Source of the DNA: Desulfuromonadaceae bacterium
GTDB taxonomy: Bacteria; Desulfobacterota; Desulfuromonadia; Desulfuromonadales; Syntrophotaleaceae
Assembly: GCA_021107335.1 (NCBI GenBank)
Contig: JAIOSZ010000190.1
Coordinates: 1-12,741, forward strand
Length of the DNA: 12,741 nt
Direction: 5' to 3'
The position numbers and the translations under genes were made by a program. The notes under the pieces were generated by a model. The model was not told the origin of the DNA, made no database searches, and saw only the letters and a program-made list of their open reading frames with translations. Shown piece after piece: positions 1-6,364 of the stretch. Positions within the stretch are counted from its first letter, which is position 1. Each line of letters opens with the position of its first letter.

Positions 1-140
1 GCCCCATGAGTCAGCAGGACCTTATGGAAGCCATCGGTCGCACGGTGCCCCTGTCTATAACCATGGCCGAACAGATCAAAAAGATCGAGGCCTGGGCCTT
101 CAAGCGGGCGGTACCGGCCAGCAAGCACGGTAGACGCTAA
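1..140 (+). CDS. C-terminal end of an unidentified protein (possibly AAA-type ATPase)
   Basis: Only the last 45 codons or so are inside the window (reading frame from base 3, stop TAA at 138-140), so the start and most domains are missing. The visible tail contains the stretch TVPLSITMAEQIKKIEAWAF followed by basic residues. A tail of this type (hydrophobic PLS, then a helix with E-x-I-x-x-I/L-x-x-W-A and a basic Ala-rich end) reminds me of the C-terminus of Ycf46/AAA-family ATPases, but this is weak recognition from a short fragment. The coding call rests on an in-frame stop followed by a 102-base gap before the aminotransferase. That gap contains no clear terminator, so read-through into the aminotransferase is possible. 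Confidence 0.45.
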   Translation, partial: PMSQQDLMEAIGRTVPLSITMAEQIKKIEAWAFKRAVPASKHGRR

Positions 141-242
141 CTCGTTTTCATCCGGAAGCGGCTCTTTTCCCATATGAACACCGCACTGTGTCCAGCCAGG
201 GTTTCCCGATGGACACTAGCTCCACCAACAAAGGAAACGACC

Positions 243-1409
243 ATGCCTCTGCATTGTTCACACCGCGCCAGCAGCGTGACCCCCTTTCTGGCCATGGAGG
301 TTATGGAACGGGCCCAGGCTCTTGAAGCGACCGGCCGCGACATTATCTACCTCTGCCTTGGCGAGCCCGACCTGCCGACCCCGGCCCCTATTGTCCGCCA
401 AGCCGTTACAGCTATCGAGCAGGGGAAAACCCGCTATACCCACTCCCTGGGTGATCGAGGGATCCGTCAAGCCATTGCTGACCACTACCAAGCACGCTAC
501 CGGACCCCCGTCGACCCCGACTGCATTCTGGTTTCGGCCGGCACCAGTCCACTGATGCTGCTGTTGTTTTCCATGCTCCTCGACGAAGGTGACGAGGTGA
601 TCCTCAGCGATCCGGGCTACGCCTGTTACCCGGACTTCATTCGCTTTGCCGGCGGCGTGCCGAGACTACTGCGAACCCGCGAAGAAGACGGGTTTCAGCC
701 GCGACCGACAGAGGTTCGCGCCCTGATAAACGAGCGGACTCGAGCGGTGTTGATCAACTCGCCGTCCAATCCCACCGGCAGCCTGCTCTCGAAAGACTGG
801 CTGAAACAACTGACCCAACTTCCGGTACCACTGGTATCGGATGAAATCTATCACGGCTTGACCTATGAGGGGGAAGAGCACAGCGCACTGGAATTCAGCA
901 GCCAGGCCTTTGTCCTGGGAGGTTTTTCCAAAGCCTATGCCATGACCGGTTGGCGACTGGGCTATCTGATCGCGCCGCCTGAAGCCATGCGCACCCTGCA
1001 GACCCTTCACCAGAATTTCATGATCTGCGCCAGCAGTTTTGTCCAGCAGGCCGGCATCAGTGCCCTGCAGGACTGCCAAGCCGACCTTGACCGCATGCGA
1101 GCCATTTACGATAAGCGCCGACGGTTTCTGTTGAAGGGGTTGCAGGAACTGGGACTGACCATCAAAAGCCAACCCGCCGGGGCCTTTTACATTCTGGCTG
1201 ACACCCGCCACATCTGCACCGACTCCCTGCAACTGGCTATGAAAATCCTTGAACAGACCGGCGTCGCCCTGACCCCGGGCATCGATTTTGGTGCCGGAGC
1301 CGAGGGCTATCTACGTTTTTCCTATGCCAATTCCTTGGAACAGATCGCTGCCGCATTGCAGCGTTTGGGCCCCTTTCTAAAAAACTACGAACGCCTTTCA
1401 GCATCTTAA
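243..1409 (+). CDS. PLP-dependent class I/II aminotransferase
   Basis: A cytoplasmic fold-type I aminotransferase of 388 residues that transfers an amino group between an amino acid and a 2-oxo acid using pyridoxal phosphate. Visible hallmarks are the N-terminal LGEPD near residue 39, NPTG (176-179), SDEIYHGL with the PLP-ring Asp200 and Tyr203, the Schiff-base lysine K230 in GGFSKAYAMTGWRLGY, and the carboxylate-binding arginine R358 in LRFSYANS. Length is normal for the aspartate/alanine-type subgroup. An ATG at 174 is in frame, but it has no ribosome site and adds 23 atypical residues. The ATG at 243 follows AAGGAAA (230-236) and gives the normal family N-terminus, so I chose it. The substrate cannot be read from the sequence; aspartate-, alanine- or LL-DAP-type roles are all possible. 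The gene ends just before a strong terminator and is not in an obvious operon. Confidence 0.93.
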   Translation: MPLHCSHRASSVTPFLAMEVMERAQALEATGRDIIYLCLGEPDLPTPAPIVRQAVTAIEQGKTRYTHSLGDRGIRQAIADHYQARYRTPVDPDCILVSAGTSPLMLLLFSMLLDEGDEVILSDPGYACYPDFIRFAGGVPRLLRTREEDGFQPRPTEVRALINERTRAVLINSPSNPTGSLLSKDWLKQLTQLPVPLVSDEIYHGLTYEGEEHSALEFSSQAFVLGGFSKAYAMTGWRLGYLIAPPEAMRTLQTLHQNFMICASSFVQQAGISALQDCQADLDRMRAIYDKRRRFLLKGLQELGLTIKSQPAGAFYILADTRHICTDSLQLAMKILEQTGVALTPGIDFGAGAEGYLRFSYANSLEQIAAALQRLGPFLKNYERLSAS

Positions 1410-1413
1410 AAGA

Positions 1414-1454
1414 AACGGGCGGCCTCGATTCTCCGAGGCCGCCCGTTCTTTTTT
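1414..1454. terminator. Bidirectional intrinsic terminator between aminotransferase and ferredoxin
   Basis: A 14-bp perfect stem (1414-1427 with 1434-1447), mostly G/C, closes a six-base loop. On the + strand it is followed by TTCTTTTTT (1446-1454), ending the aminotransferase transcript five bases after its stop codon. On the - strand the complement of 1408-1415 gives TTTCTTTT, so the same hairpin can also stop transcription coming from the convergent ferredoxin gene. Confidence 0.92.
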
Positions 1455-1539
1455 GTCGTTCCGCAGATAGCTGCGCACACTGGACACGGGCTAGCGCCCA
1501 TCCGTGAACTCTGGATGAAAACTGGCGAGAGCCTTAGCA
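1455..1539. other. Short non-coding gap between terminator and ferredoxin stop
   Basis: No gene is visible here. It holds small inverted repeats, GCAG-ATAG-CTGC near 1466 and CATCC/GGATG around 1499-1517, without a T-run. It is probably the 3' untranslated region of the ferredoxin mRNA. Confidence 0.4.
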
Positions 1540-1713
1540 TCAGTCGATCAGAATGACATCGACCGGGCACACATCGTCACAGATGCCGCAGTCGGTGCAT
1601 AGATCCTGATCGATCACATGGATATCACCTTTTTCGCTGATGGCATCCACCGGACAGATATCGTCGCAGGCCCCACAGTTGATGCAGTCTTCAGTGATGT
1701 AATGCGTTCCCAT
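1540..1713 (-). CDS. 2[4Fe-4S] ferredoxin (clostridial/bacterial type)
   Basis: A 57-residue soluble electron carrier. It has two complete CxxCxxCxxxCP clusters: Cys10, 13, 16, 20 followed by Pro21, and Cys39, 42, 45, 49 followed by Pro50. The spacing is regular for two [4Fe-4S] clusters, with no extra insertion between them, and acidic residues (DD) sit inside each cluster motif as in classic low-potential ferredoxins. The ATG at 1713 is preceded by AGGAGG (complement of 1721-1726) seven bases upstream, which fixes the start. It is divergent from the NfnA-like flavoprotein gene, whose family exchanges electrons with ferredoxin and NAD(P)H, so the two may work together. That partnership is inferred from position only. 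Confidence 0.95.
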   Translation of the reverse strand: MGTHYITEDCINCGACDDICPVDAISEKGDIHVIDQDLCTDCGICDDVCPVDVILID

Positions 1714-1763
1714 GTCGGCACCTCCTTGTATGGTTGTTTTGCCTGAAGGACAGGATGGCTACC

Positions 1764-1791
1764 ATCATAACGAGGCCCCTCGAAATGTCCA
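1764..1791 (-). promoter_or_regulatory. Sigma-70-type promoter of the ferredoxin gene
   Basis: On the - strand there is a -35 box TGGACA (1791-1786, 5/6 match to TTGACA), a 16-base spacer, and a -10 box TATGAT (1769-1764, 5/6 match to TATAAT). This lies about 50 bases before the start codon. The spacer contains the inverted repeat CGAGG-CC-CCTCG (1771-1782), which could be an operator. Confidence 0.6.
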
Positions 1792-1838
1792 GCTCAGGCC
1801 TTTATTTTTCCGATCCTATCGCATCCGCCGCCAACTGA

Positions 1839-1844
1839 TATAAT
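1839..1844 (+). promoter_or_regulatory. -10 box upstream of the NfnA-like gene
   Basis: A perfect TATAAT lies 41 bases before the ATG at 1886. No good -35 box is found at 16-18 bases upstream (CTATCG there), so the promoter may depend on an activator or may be a chance match in an AT-rich spot. Confidence 0.45.
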
Positions 1845-1885
1845 GGATGGCATCAAAGCTTTAGTCCATTGCGAAGGAGGGCCGC

Positions 1886-2737
1886 ATGTTCCCCATCATC
1901 AGCAACAACCTTATCGCCCCCAACCTTCACCGACTGGTCGTTCAAGCCCCGCGCATCGCTCACGCTGCCCAGCCCGGTCAATTCGTTATTGTTCACGCCG
2001 ACCAGCAAGCCGAACGCATTCCCTTGACCATTGCCGACGCCGATATCGACCAGGGCACCGTCACTCTGTATGTCCAGGCCGTTGGATATTCAACCTGCCG
2101 CCTGGTGGCCTTACCGACCGGCAGTTTCCTCCGCGATCTAGCCGGTCCTCTGGGCCATCCGACGGAAATTACCCGTTTGGGGCGGGTCGCCTGCATCGGC
2201 GGCGGGGTGGGCACAGCGGTCCTTTACCCGCTGGCCAAAGCCTTGGCCGAAGTCGGCAACCAAGTCATCAGCGTCATCGGCGGCCGTAGCGCCGAGCTCA
2301 TCATCCTGGCAGACGAACTGGCGCAATTTTCCACCGAAGTACTCATTGCAACCGAAGACGGCAGCCGCGGCAAACAAGGCTTTGTCACCCATGTTCTGCA
2401 GGAGCTCATAGCTGACCCCCGCTCGGTACCTCAGGCGGTCTATGCCGTTGGCCCGGTGCCGATGATGAAGGCCGTTACCGACCTGACCCGCCCTCACCAT
2501 CTTCGCACCATTGTCAGCCTCAATCCGATCATGATCGATGGCATCGGCATGTGCGGCGGCTGCCGAGTGCTGGTTGGCGGCAAGCTTAAGTTTGCCTGCG
2601 TCGACGGACCGGAATTCGACGGTCACTTGGTTGACTTCGACCTGTTAGCCGACAGACTTTCCACCTATCGCAGCGCAGAATGCCAGATGCTGCAGCAGTT
2701 AGCCGAAAAGGACCGCCCTATCCAGCGAAAAGCATAA
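1886..2737 (+). CDS. NfnA/SudB-like ferredoxin-NAD(P) oxidoreductase subunit (FAD, [2Fe-2S])
   Basis: A 283-residue flavoprotein of the ferredoxin reductase family, the branch containing NfnA, sulfide dehydrogenase SudB and the dihydroorotate dehydrogenase electron-transfer subunit PyrK. The order is an N-terminal FAD-binding barrel with PGQF (30-33) and RIPLTIAD (44-51), a Rossmann NAD(P) domain with IGGGVGTAVLYPLAKAL (104-120) and AVGPVPMM (187-194), and a C-terminal [2Fe-2S] motif CGGC...C with Cys223, Cys226 and Cys238 followed by VDGPEFDGH. The VDGPEFDG ending points to NfnA/SudB rather than PyrK. The start is fixed by AAGGAGG (1874-1880) five bases upstream. In the family this subunit pairs with NfnB/SudA (glutamate-synthase-like), usually encoded directly downstream. 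Here the next gene lies on the opposite strand, so the partner must be elsewhere or be a different protein. Confidence 0.88.
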   Translation: MFPIISNNLIAPNLHRLVVQAPRIAHAAQPGQFVIVHADQQAERIPLTIADADIDQGTVTLYVQAVGYSTCRLVALPTGSFLRDLAGPLGHPTEITRLGRVACIGGGVGTAVLYPLAKALAEVGNQVISVIGGRSAELIILADELAQFSTEVLIATEDGSRGKQGFVTHVLQELIADPRSVPQAVYAVGPVPMMKAVTDLTRPHHLRTIVSLNPIMIDGIGMCGGCRVLVGGKLKFACVDGPEFDGHLVDFDLLADRLSTYRSAECQMLQQLAEKDRPIQRKA

Positions 2738-2757
2738 TCACATCCTCCAATCCAAAA

Positions 2758-2795
2758 GAATAAGGTCATTTCCAGAAGAGGAAATGACCTTATTC
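2758..2795. terminator. Hairpin after the NfnA-like gene, candidate bidirectional terminator
   Basis: A 16-bp perfect stem (2758-2773 with 2780-2795) has a six-base loop AGAAGA and begins 20 bases after the nfnA-like stop. It lacks a T-run on the + strand (TTCC follows). On the - strand it is followed by TTTT (complement of 2754-2757), so it could stop transcription from the convergent amidotransferase gene. Its position between convergent genes supports a terminator or mRNA 3'-end stabiliser. Confidence 0.6.
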
Positions 2796-2985
2796 CAACA
2801 GGACCAAAGTATCAATTTTGTGAGCTGGACTAATCCTTCATTTTGTAACGGTCGATGATTCTTCGCGTTATTAAGCCCTCCAGAAGAGGAGGTCTATTGC
2901 TCAAGTGGATAACACCGATTATTAAAACTTTTCCTCTCAGGGCGCTCAGGTCAAAGGGACTCCAAGATTAACTTCACCACGCCGC
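2796..2985. other. Intergenic region downstream of the amidotransferase
   Basis: This is the 3' side of the amidotransferase gene. No gene with a ribosome site is seen. A 45-codon stop-free stretch without a usable start codon is present on the - strand at 2833-2967 (it reads ...FDLSALRGKVLIIGVIHL...). It might be a relic of a gene end, but it is within what chance gives. Confidence 0.3.
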
Positions 2986-3795
2986 CTATCCGCCGAGAGA
3001 GGTAACCGGGCTGGGTAAGGTATCTTCCGAGTCGATAACTTCGCCCTGATGAAAGAGCCACAGGGTGCCTGGGCGCATAGCTACCCAGGCTTCATTATCG
3101 GTCAGGGGCTGAGTCGCAATGATCGCCACTCGGTCTTCTGGCGAAGTAACCTGGCTGAAATCGATAGATACATCTTCGTCTTTAAGATGCGCCTCGGCGA
3201 AAGGTGCGCAGCGAACGATGTAGTTCAATTCTGTGGAGCAGTGCGCCACTAGACTGTCACCGTTAGAAAGCAGGTAATTGAAGATACCACTTCCCGCCAG
3301 AGGCAAAGTCAATTCTTTCAGGGCGTTAAAAAGTTCGTCCCGTGGCGGGAGGCTGACACCGAATCGCCGTCGCAAACTCTGCAACAGCCAGCAAAAGATC
3401 CTCTCACTATCGGTGTTGCCAACCGGAGTAAAGCTACCGTCCAGCTGGGGCTGAAAATGGGGCAGATGACCGTTGTGGGCGAAAATCCAGTAACGCCCCC
3501 ACAACTCACGAATAAAGGGATGGGTGTTTTCAAGACTGGTGACGCCAAGGGTCGATTTACGGATATGAGCGATAACATTAAGGGAATGGATGGGATAGTT
3601 GCGCACAAACTCAGAAATGATTGATTCCGCCGAGGGTTCCGGGTCGAGAAACAAGCGCACCGCTTTGCCTTCAAAAAAGGCGATACCCCATCCGTCAGAA
3701 TGAATGTCAGTATCTCCACCACGACGCCTAAATCCGGTAAAAGAAAAACAGATATCAGTAGGTACGTTGCAATTCATGCCAAGCAACTGACACAT
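2986..3795 (-). CDS. Class II glutamine amidotransferase (YafJ/EgtC-like)
   Basis: A 269-residue stand-alone Ntn-hydrolase glutaminase domain. After loss of the initiator Met, Cys2 becomes the N-terminal catalytic nucleophile (MCQLLGMNC). Other family marks are HSDGWGIAF (32-40), AHIRKSTLG (76-84), ENTHPF (89-94), FAHNGH (105-110) and GNTDSERIF (126-134), which form the glutamine pocket and oxyanion hole. There is no second synthetase domain, so the acceptor of the released ammonia is unknown. Relatives include YafJ of unknown role and EgtC, which acts as a hydrolase in ergothioneine synthesis; no other ergothioneine genes are nearby. The start follows AAAGGAATG (complement of about 3801-3809). 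It lies 163 bases downstream of the permease gene and has its own likely promoter, so it need not belong to the oxyanion locus. Confidence 0.9.
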   Translation of the reverse strand: MCQLLGMNCNVPTDICFSFTGFRRRGGDTDIHSDGWGIAFFEGKAVRLFLDPEPSAESIISEFVRNYPIHSLNVIAHIRKSTLGVTSLENTHPFIRELWGRYWIFAHNGHLPHFQPQLDGSFTPVGNTDSERIFCWLLQSLRRRFGVSLPPRDELFNALKELTLPLAGSGIFNYLLSNGDSLVAHCSTELNYIVRCAPFAEAHLKDEDVSIDFSQVTSPEDRVAIIATQPLTDNEAWVAMRPGTLWLFHQGEVIDSEDTLPSPVTSLGG

Positions 3796-3875
3796 AGACC
3801 CATTCCTTTCTCACAAACAGCAAGCCCCCTTCAGGGCATACAGCTAAGACCAACGATTGGTTTCAAGTCAGGAAG

Positions 3876-3884
3876 AGTATACCA
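3876..3884 (-). promoter_or_regulatory. Extended -10 promoter upstream of the amidotransferase
   Basis: On the - strand TGG-TATACT (3884-3876) matches an extended -10 box (TGn plus 5/6 of TATAAT), 81 bases before the ATG. The -35 position (CGACGG) is poor, as is often the case with extended -10 promoters. Confidence 0.45.
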
Positions 3885-3958
3885 GCAGACAAAAACAGCC
3901 GTCGATCAACGATGACTAAACGTGCCAAACAAGAGCAAAAGCCAAACCATGACCAGCT

Positions 3959-5074
3959 TCAAACGGTGAGGTCACGACGACGATACCATTGCATGCCGTA
4001 GTAAACAGCCAGACCGACCAAAAAACCGCAAGCCATATTGAGCCACAATGAAGCGACCAAAGTCACCAACAGTGGCAGGAGGTCCAGGTTCCAGCGGGTA
4101 TCCTTGGCAAACTTGGTCATCTCGATACCAACCAAAAACATCATGGCGCCAACGATGGCAATGGGAAAGGCCGTGAACAGCCCGGCTATAGATCCGGCCA
4201 GAAACAGACCCAGGGCCAGCTCCAACAGCCCCTCAAGAATATTGGCACCGCCGGTGCGGGCGCCAAAATAGTACTGTCCAGCCAGACCGCCAGCGCCGTG
4301 ACACATGGGCATGCCGCCGAACAGGGGGCTAACTAGATTAATAAGTCCCATGTTGAGGGACAGACGGGTTTCACTTACCGGTTTGTCCGGCCAATATTCT
4401 TTGATCAGCACCGCGGTGGCGATGACGGCGTTCGTCGCGGTCAGGGGCAGCTGGGAAAAACCGGCTCGCAGCAGAGACTGCCATGATTCAGCAAGAGAAA
4501 AACTCACCAAGGACGGCAGGGCAAAGGCCGGGGCCTGCACCTCGGCAAAGTGGCCCTTGACCAGCATAATCGCCATACCGAGCAACATCAGCACCACCGC
4601 CGCCGGAGCATAGCGATTCCGACGCAGCAACAAAACGATAGCGATGGCCACCAAGCCAAGTAACCAACCGCCGGCCAACATCTTAACGGCCTGCACCGCC
4701 AGCATCACACCGAGGGCCACCTGAATACCACGAATAACCGGCCGAGGAGTGATTTGAGACAACCAACCCATCAGCCCAGTTAGCGACAGAAACAGCCAAA
4801 GAACACCCATGGCAAAACCAGAGGCATAGACCATGGATGGCTGCCACTGTTGGGCAATAGCCACCACTGCCAACACTTTCATTGGCTCGACCGGCATGGG
4901 CAGACGATAGACCAAGCCCGTGACGATATTGGTCAGGCCCATCATCACCAACAGCCCGGCGGGGTCGAGACCACAGACGACAATGTAACCGATGGCCAGG
5001 GGAAACAGGGTACCAAAGTCTCCCATGGCCCCGGCCAACTCACGCAAATTAAATTCAAAGGACTTGATCTTCAC
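3959..5074 (-). CDS. MOT1-type molybdate/sulfate permease
   Basis: An inner-membrane transporter of 371 residues with about ten hydrophobic segments. It belongs to the MOT1/putative sulfate-molybdate transporter family, a SulP relative without the STAS domain. Signature stretches are GDFGTLFPL (18-26), PMPVEPMK (59-66) and PMCHGAGGLAGQYYFGARTG (256-275), the last being the family hallmark. No STAS domain is present and the protein ends shortly after the last helix. A longer frame reaches an ATG at 5191, but that start lies in the tupA terminator and adds non-membrane, family-unlike residues. I chose the GTG at 5074, preceded by AAAGGA about 10 bases upstream, where the family N-terminus (FNLRELAGAMGDFG) begins. 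It lies downstream of tupA on the same strand. Molybdate or tungstate is the inferred substrate because of that neighbour; sulfate cannot be excluded. Confidence 0.88.
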   Translation of the reverse strand: MKIKSFEFNLRELAGAMGDFGTLFPLAIGYIVVCGLDPAGLLVMMGLTNIVTGLVYRLPMPVEPMKVLAVVAIAQQWQPSMVYASGFAMGVLWLFLSLTGLMGWLSQITPRPVIRGIQVALGVMLAVQAVKMLAGGWLLGLVAIAIVLLLRRNRYAPAAVVLMLLGMAIMLVKGHFAEVQAPAFALPSLVSFSLAESWQSLLRAGFSQLPLTATNAVIATAVLIKEYWPDKPVSETRLSLNMGLINLVSPLFGGMPMCHGAGGLAGQYYFGARTGGANILEGLLELALGLFLAGSIAGLFTAFPIAIVGAMMFLVGIEMTKFAKDTRWNLDLLPLLVTLVASLWLNMACGFLVGLAVYYGMQWYRRRDLTV

Positions 5075-5143
5075 TGTCCGGCATTCCTTTCCCAACAGGG
5101 ATTGATGCGCAGCACTGTTCTGCCATTGGCCACTTTTACAAAC
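5075..5143 (-). other. Gap between tupA terminator and permease GTG start
   Basis: There are 69 bases between the T-run of the tupA terminator and the permease start. It contains the AAAGGA ribosome site and no clear promoter, so expression of the permease may depend on read-through of the terminator. Confidence 0.35.
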
Positions 5144-5180
5144 AAAAGCCCTCCCCGTCAACATTGTCGACAGGGAGGGC
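5144..5180 (-). terminator. Intrinsic terminator after tupA-like gene
   Basis: An eight-bp G/C stem (5148-5155 with 5173-5180) continues after one mismatch with three more pairs (5157-5159 with 5169-5171). On the - strand it is followed by TTTTGTTTG (complement of 5139-5147). It sits 39 bases after the tupA-like stop and before the permease, so part of the transcription should stop here. Confidence 0.8.
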
Positions 5181-5218
5181 CACTGAATCAAATCAAATTA
5201 AACGGTAATGATCAGCAC

Positions 5219-6025
5219 TTAGTCGTAGATGAAGAACAGGGGCTGACCATTTTTACGGAAGTCAGCGATAGTTTTCTGGCCCTCAGCTCCGGTCAGGAAG
5301 GCAATGAAGGACATGGACAGGTCATAGTTTACATGGGGGTGCAGTTTCGGGTTAACAGCGATCACACCATAGGGATTGAACAGGGCGGCATCACCAGAAA
5401 ACAGCACCGGCAGCTCGATCTTGTCCTGGTAAGCGACGAAGGTACCGCGGTCGGTGATGGTGTAGCCCTGCAGTTCGTTGGCCATGGTGATAACCTTACC
5501 CATGCCCTGACCTGCTTCAACATACCAGTCACCGGCAGGAGCAACACCGGCTTGTTCCCAGAGGATTTTTTCCTTGGTGTGAGTACCGGAGTCATCACCG
5601 CGGGAGATAAACTTGGCCTTGGCAGCAGCGAGCTTAGCAAAGGCTTCGGCAGCGGTTTTGGCCGACTTGATACCGGCAGGGTCACTTTTCGGGCCGATGA
5701 CGACAAAGTCGTTGTACATGACATCGCGGCGGTTAACACCGTTGCCGTCGGCAACAAACTTGTCTTCCTTGGAACGGGCATGAACCATGGTCACGTCCAC
5801 GTCGCCGGCTACAGCCAGCTTAATCGCTTTGCCGGTACCGACAGCAATAACGTCAACTTTGCAGTCGTACTTTTGCTCAAAGGCGGGCAGCAGCGCATCA
5901 AGCAAACCGGAGTTATCAGTTGAGGTGGTAGTCGACAGCTTCAGGCGCTCGGCGGCCAGGGCGCCGGTGCAGAAAAGAGCCAACAGGGACAGGGTAACAA
6001 TAGAAAGACGAAAAATCGAATTCAT
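5219..6025 (-). CDS. tupA: TupA-type tungstate (molybdate) binding protein, periplasmic
   Basis: A 268-residue extracytoplasmic solute-binding protein. Residues 1-24 form a type I signal peptide (basic start, hydrophobic core, cleavage near GALA-A). The Cys19 context (ALFC) is not a proper lipobox. Mature-protein marks of the TupA family are TTTSTDNSGLL (32-42), AVGTGKA (61-67), SRGDDSGTHTKE (141-152) and YTITDRGTF (188-196). In the family these TTTS and SRGDDSGT segments bind the oxyanion. The start is fixed by AAGGAGG (complement of 6036-6042). TupA normally delivers tungstate to the TupB permease and TupC ATPase encoded next to it; neither is here. The downstream gene is a MOT1 permease and the upstream gene a PBP-like regulator. 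Whether it prefers tungstate or molybdate cannot be settled from sequence alone. Confidence 0.9.
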   Translation of the reverse strand: MNSIFRLSIVTLSLLALFCTGALAAERLKLSTTTSTDNSGLLDALLPAFEQKYDCKVDVIAVGTGKAIKLAVAGDVDVTMVHARSKEDKFVADGNGVNRRDVMYNDFVVIGPKSDPAGIKSAKTAAEAFAKLAAAKAKFISRGDDSGTHTKEKILWEQAGVAPAGDWYVEAGQGMGKVITMANELQGYTITDRGTFVAYQDKIELPVLFSGDAALFNPYGVIAVNPKLHPHVNYDLSMSFIAFLTGAEGQKTIADFRKNGQPLFFIYD

Positions 6026-6135
6026 GTACTAAGTTCCTCCTTGGGTGCCAAAACGGCAAGTTAAAGAATTCCGACCGGCCTTCATTCGCTAGACGAATGC
6101 ACAAAAGGAAACAGGCCCCTCCTTAACAAAAAGTA
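6026..6135 (-). promoter_or_regulatory. Structured 5' leader of tupA
   Basis: The leader is about 100 bases between the predicted transcription start and the ATG. It contains, in transcript order, an AAGGAGG sequence (6124-6118) with no well-placed start codon after it, a hairpin with arms 6094-6099 and 6083-6088 (CATTCG, five-base loop), an enclosing 5-bp helix (6113-6117 with 6077-6081, GGCCT/AGGCC), a small hairpin TGCC-AAAAC-GGCA (6046-6058), and the true ribosome site. This may be a regulatory leader. I could not match it to a known riboswitch class by eye. Confidence 0.4.
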
Positions 6136-6164
6136 ACGATATCACTTTCTTTATACTTCGCCAA
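6136..6164 (-). promoter_or_regulatory. Promoter of tupA
   Basis: On the - strand there is a -35 TTGGCG (6164-6159, 4/6), a 17-base spacer, and an extended -10 TGA-TATCGT (6144-6136; the TGn motif plus 4/6 of TATAAT). The surrounding 6120-6240 is markedly AT-rich compared with flanking coding DNA, as expected for a promoter. The upstream HTH/PBP regulator is the natural candidate to act here, by inference from position. Confidence 0.6.
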
Positions 6165-6276
6165 GAATAAATTTAACTAAATCTATAAAGAACTTCTTAA
6201 ACCTTACCCCCTCCAAAGAAGTCATATGCTTGTCTATGAAGACAGGCGGCTTAATCGAAGTGCGTCGCTACGCTCC
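6165..6276. other. AT-rich region between regulator terminator and tupA promoter
   Basis: No gene is visible here. The segment is AT-rich from about 6165 to 6215 and likely holds upstream promoter elements or regulator sites. I see no clear palindrome resembling the E. coli ModE box. Confidence 0.4.
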
Positions 6277-6277
6277 A

Positions 6278-6322
6278 CAAAAAAACAGAGGGCAGGTACC
6301 CCTTGGATAGCCTGCCCTCTGT
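6278..6322 (-). terminator. Intrinsic terminator after the HTH/PBP regulator
   Basis: A 12-bp perfect stem (6285-6296 with 6311-6322) has a 14-base loop and is followed on the - strand by a run of seven T (complement of 6279-6285). It begins 43 bases after the regulator stop codon and separates the regulator transcript from tupA. Confidence 0.88.
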
Positions 6323-6364
6323 CTAAAAATGCGTTGATGAAGCAAATCGAGTTTAACGTGGCGA

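Noticed and set aside
174..242. Upstream ATG extending the aminotransferase by 23 residues
   Set aside because: No ribosome site precedes it, and the added residues do not resemble the family N-terminus, whereas the ATG at 243 has a good site.
666..1232. Open frame of 188 codons on the - strand inside the aminotransferase gene
   Set aside because: It is antisense to the PLP-binding region; low-complexity Gln/Gly-rich translation with no domain.
2833..2967. 45-codon stop-free stretch on the - strand after the amidotransferase
   Set aside because: It has no start codon or ribosome site and its length is within chance, though the translation looks protein-like. A protein search with it would settle whether it is a gene relic.
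4850..5923. Long open frame (357 codons) on the + strand opposite tupA and the permease
   Set aside because: It is antisense to two genes with clear family motifs, crosses their intergenic terminator, has no ribosome site and shows no recognisable domain. High-GC third positions commonly give such mirror frames.
5916..6104. Small - strand frame with TTG start in the tupA leader, possible leader peptide
   Set aside because: The AAGGAGG motif is 14 bases from the TTG, too far for normal initiation, and the frame runs far into tupA in another phase.
6026..6135. Moco/Tuco riboswitch upstream of tupA
   Set aside because: Hairpins are present, but I could not identify the conserved Moco core elements by eye, so only a structured leader is reported.
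6131..6162. ModE-like operator in the tupA promoter (CGATAT ... TATACTTCG)
   Set aside because: Only scattered matches to the E. coli ModE half-sites and no true dyad symmetry. The regulator here also has an unrelated DNA-binding domain.
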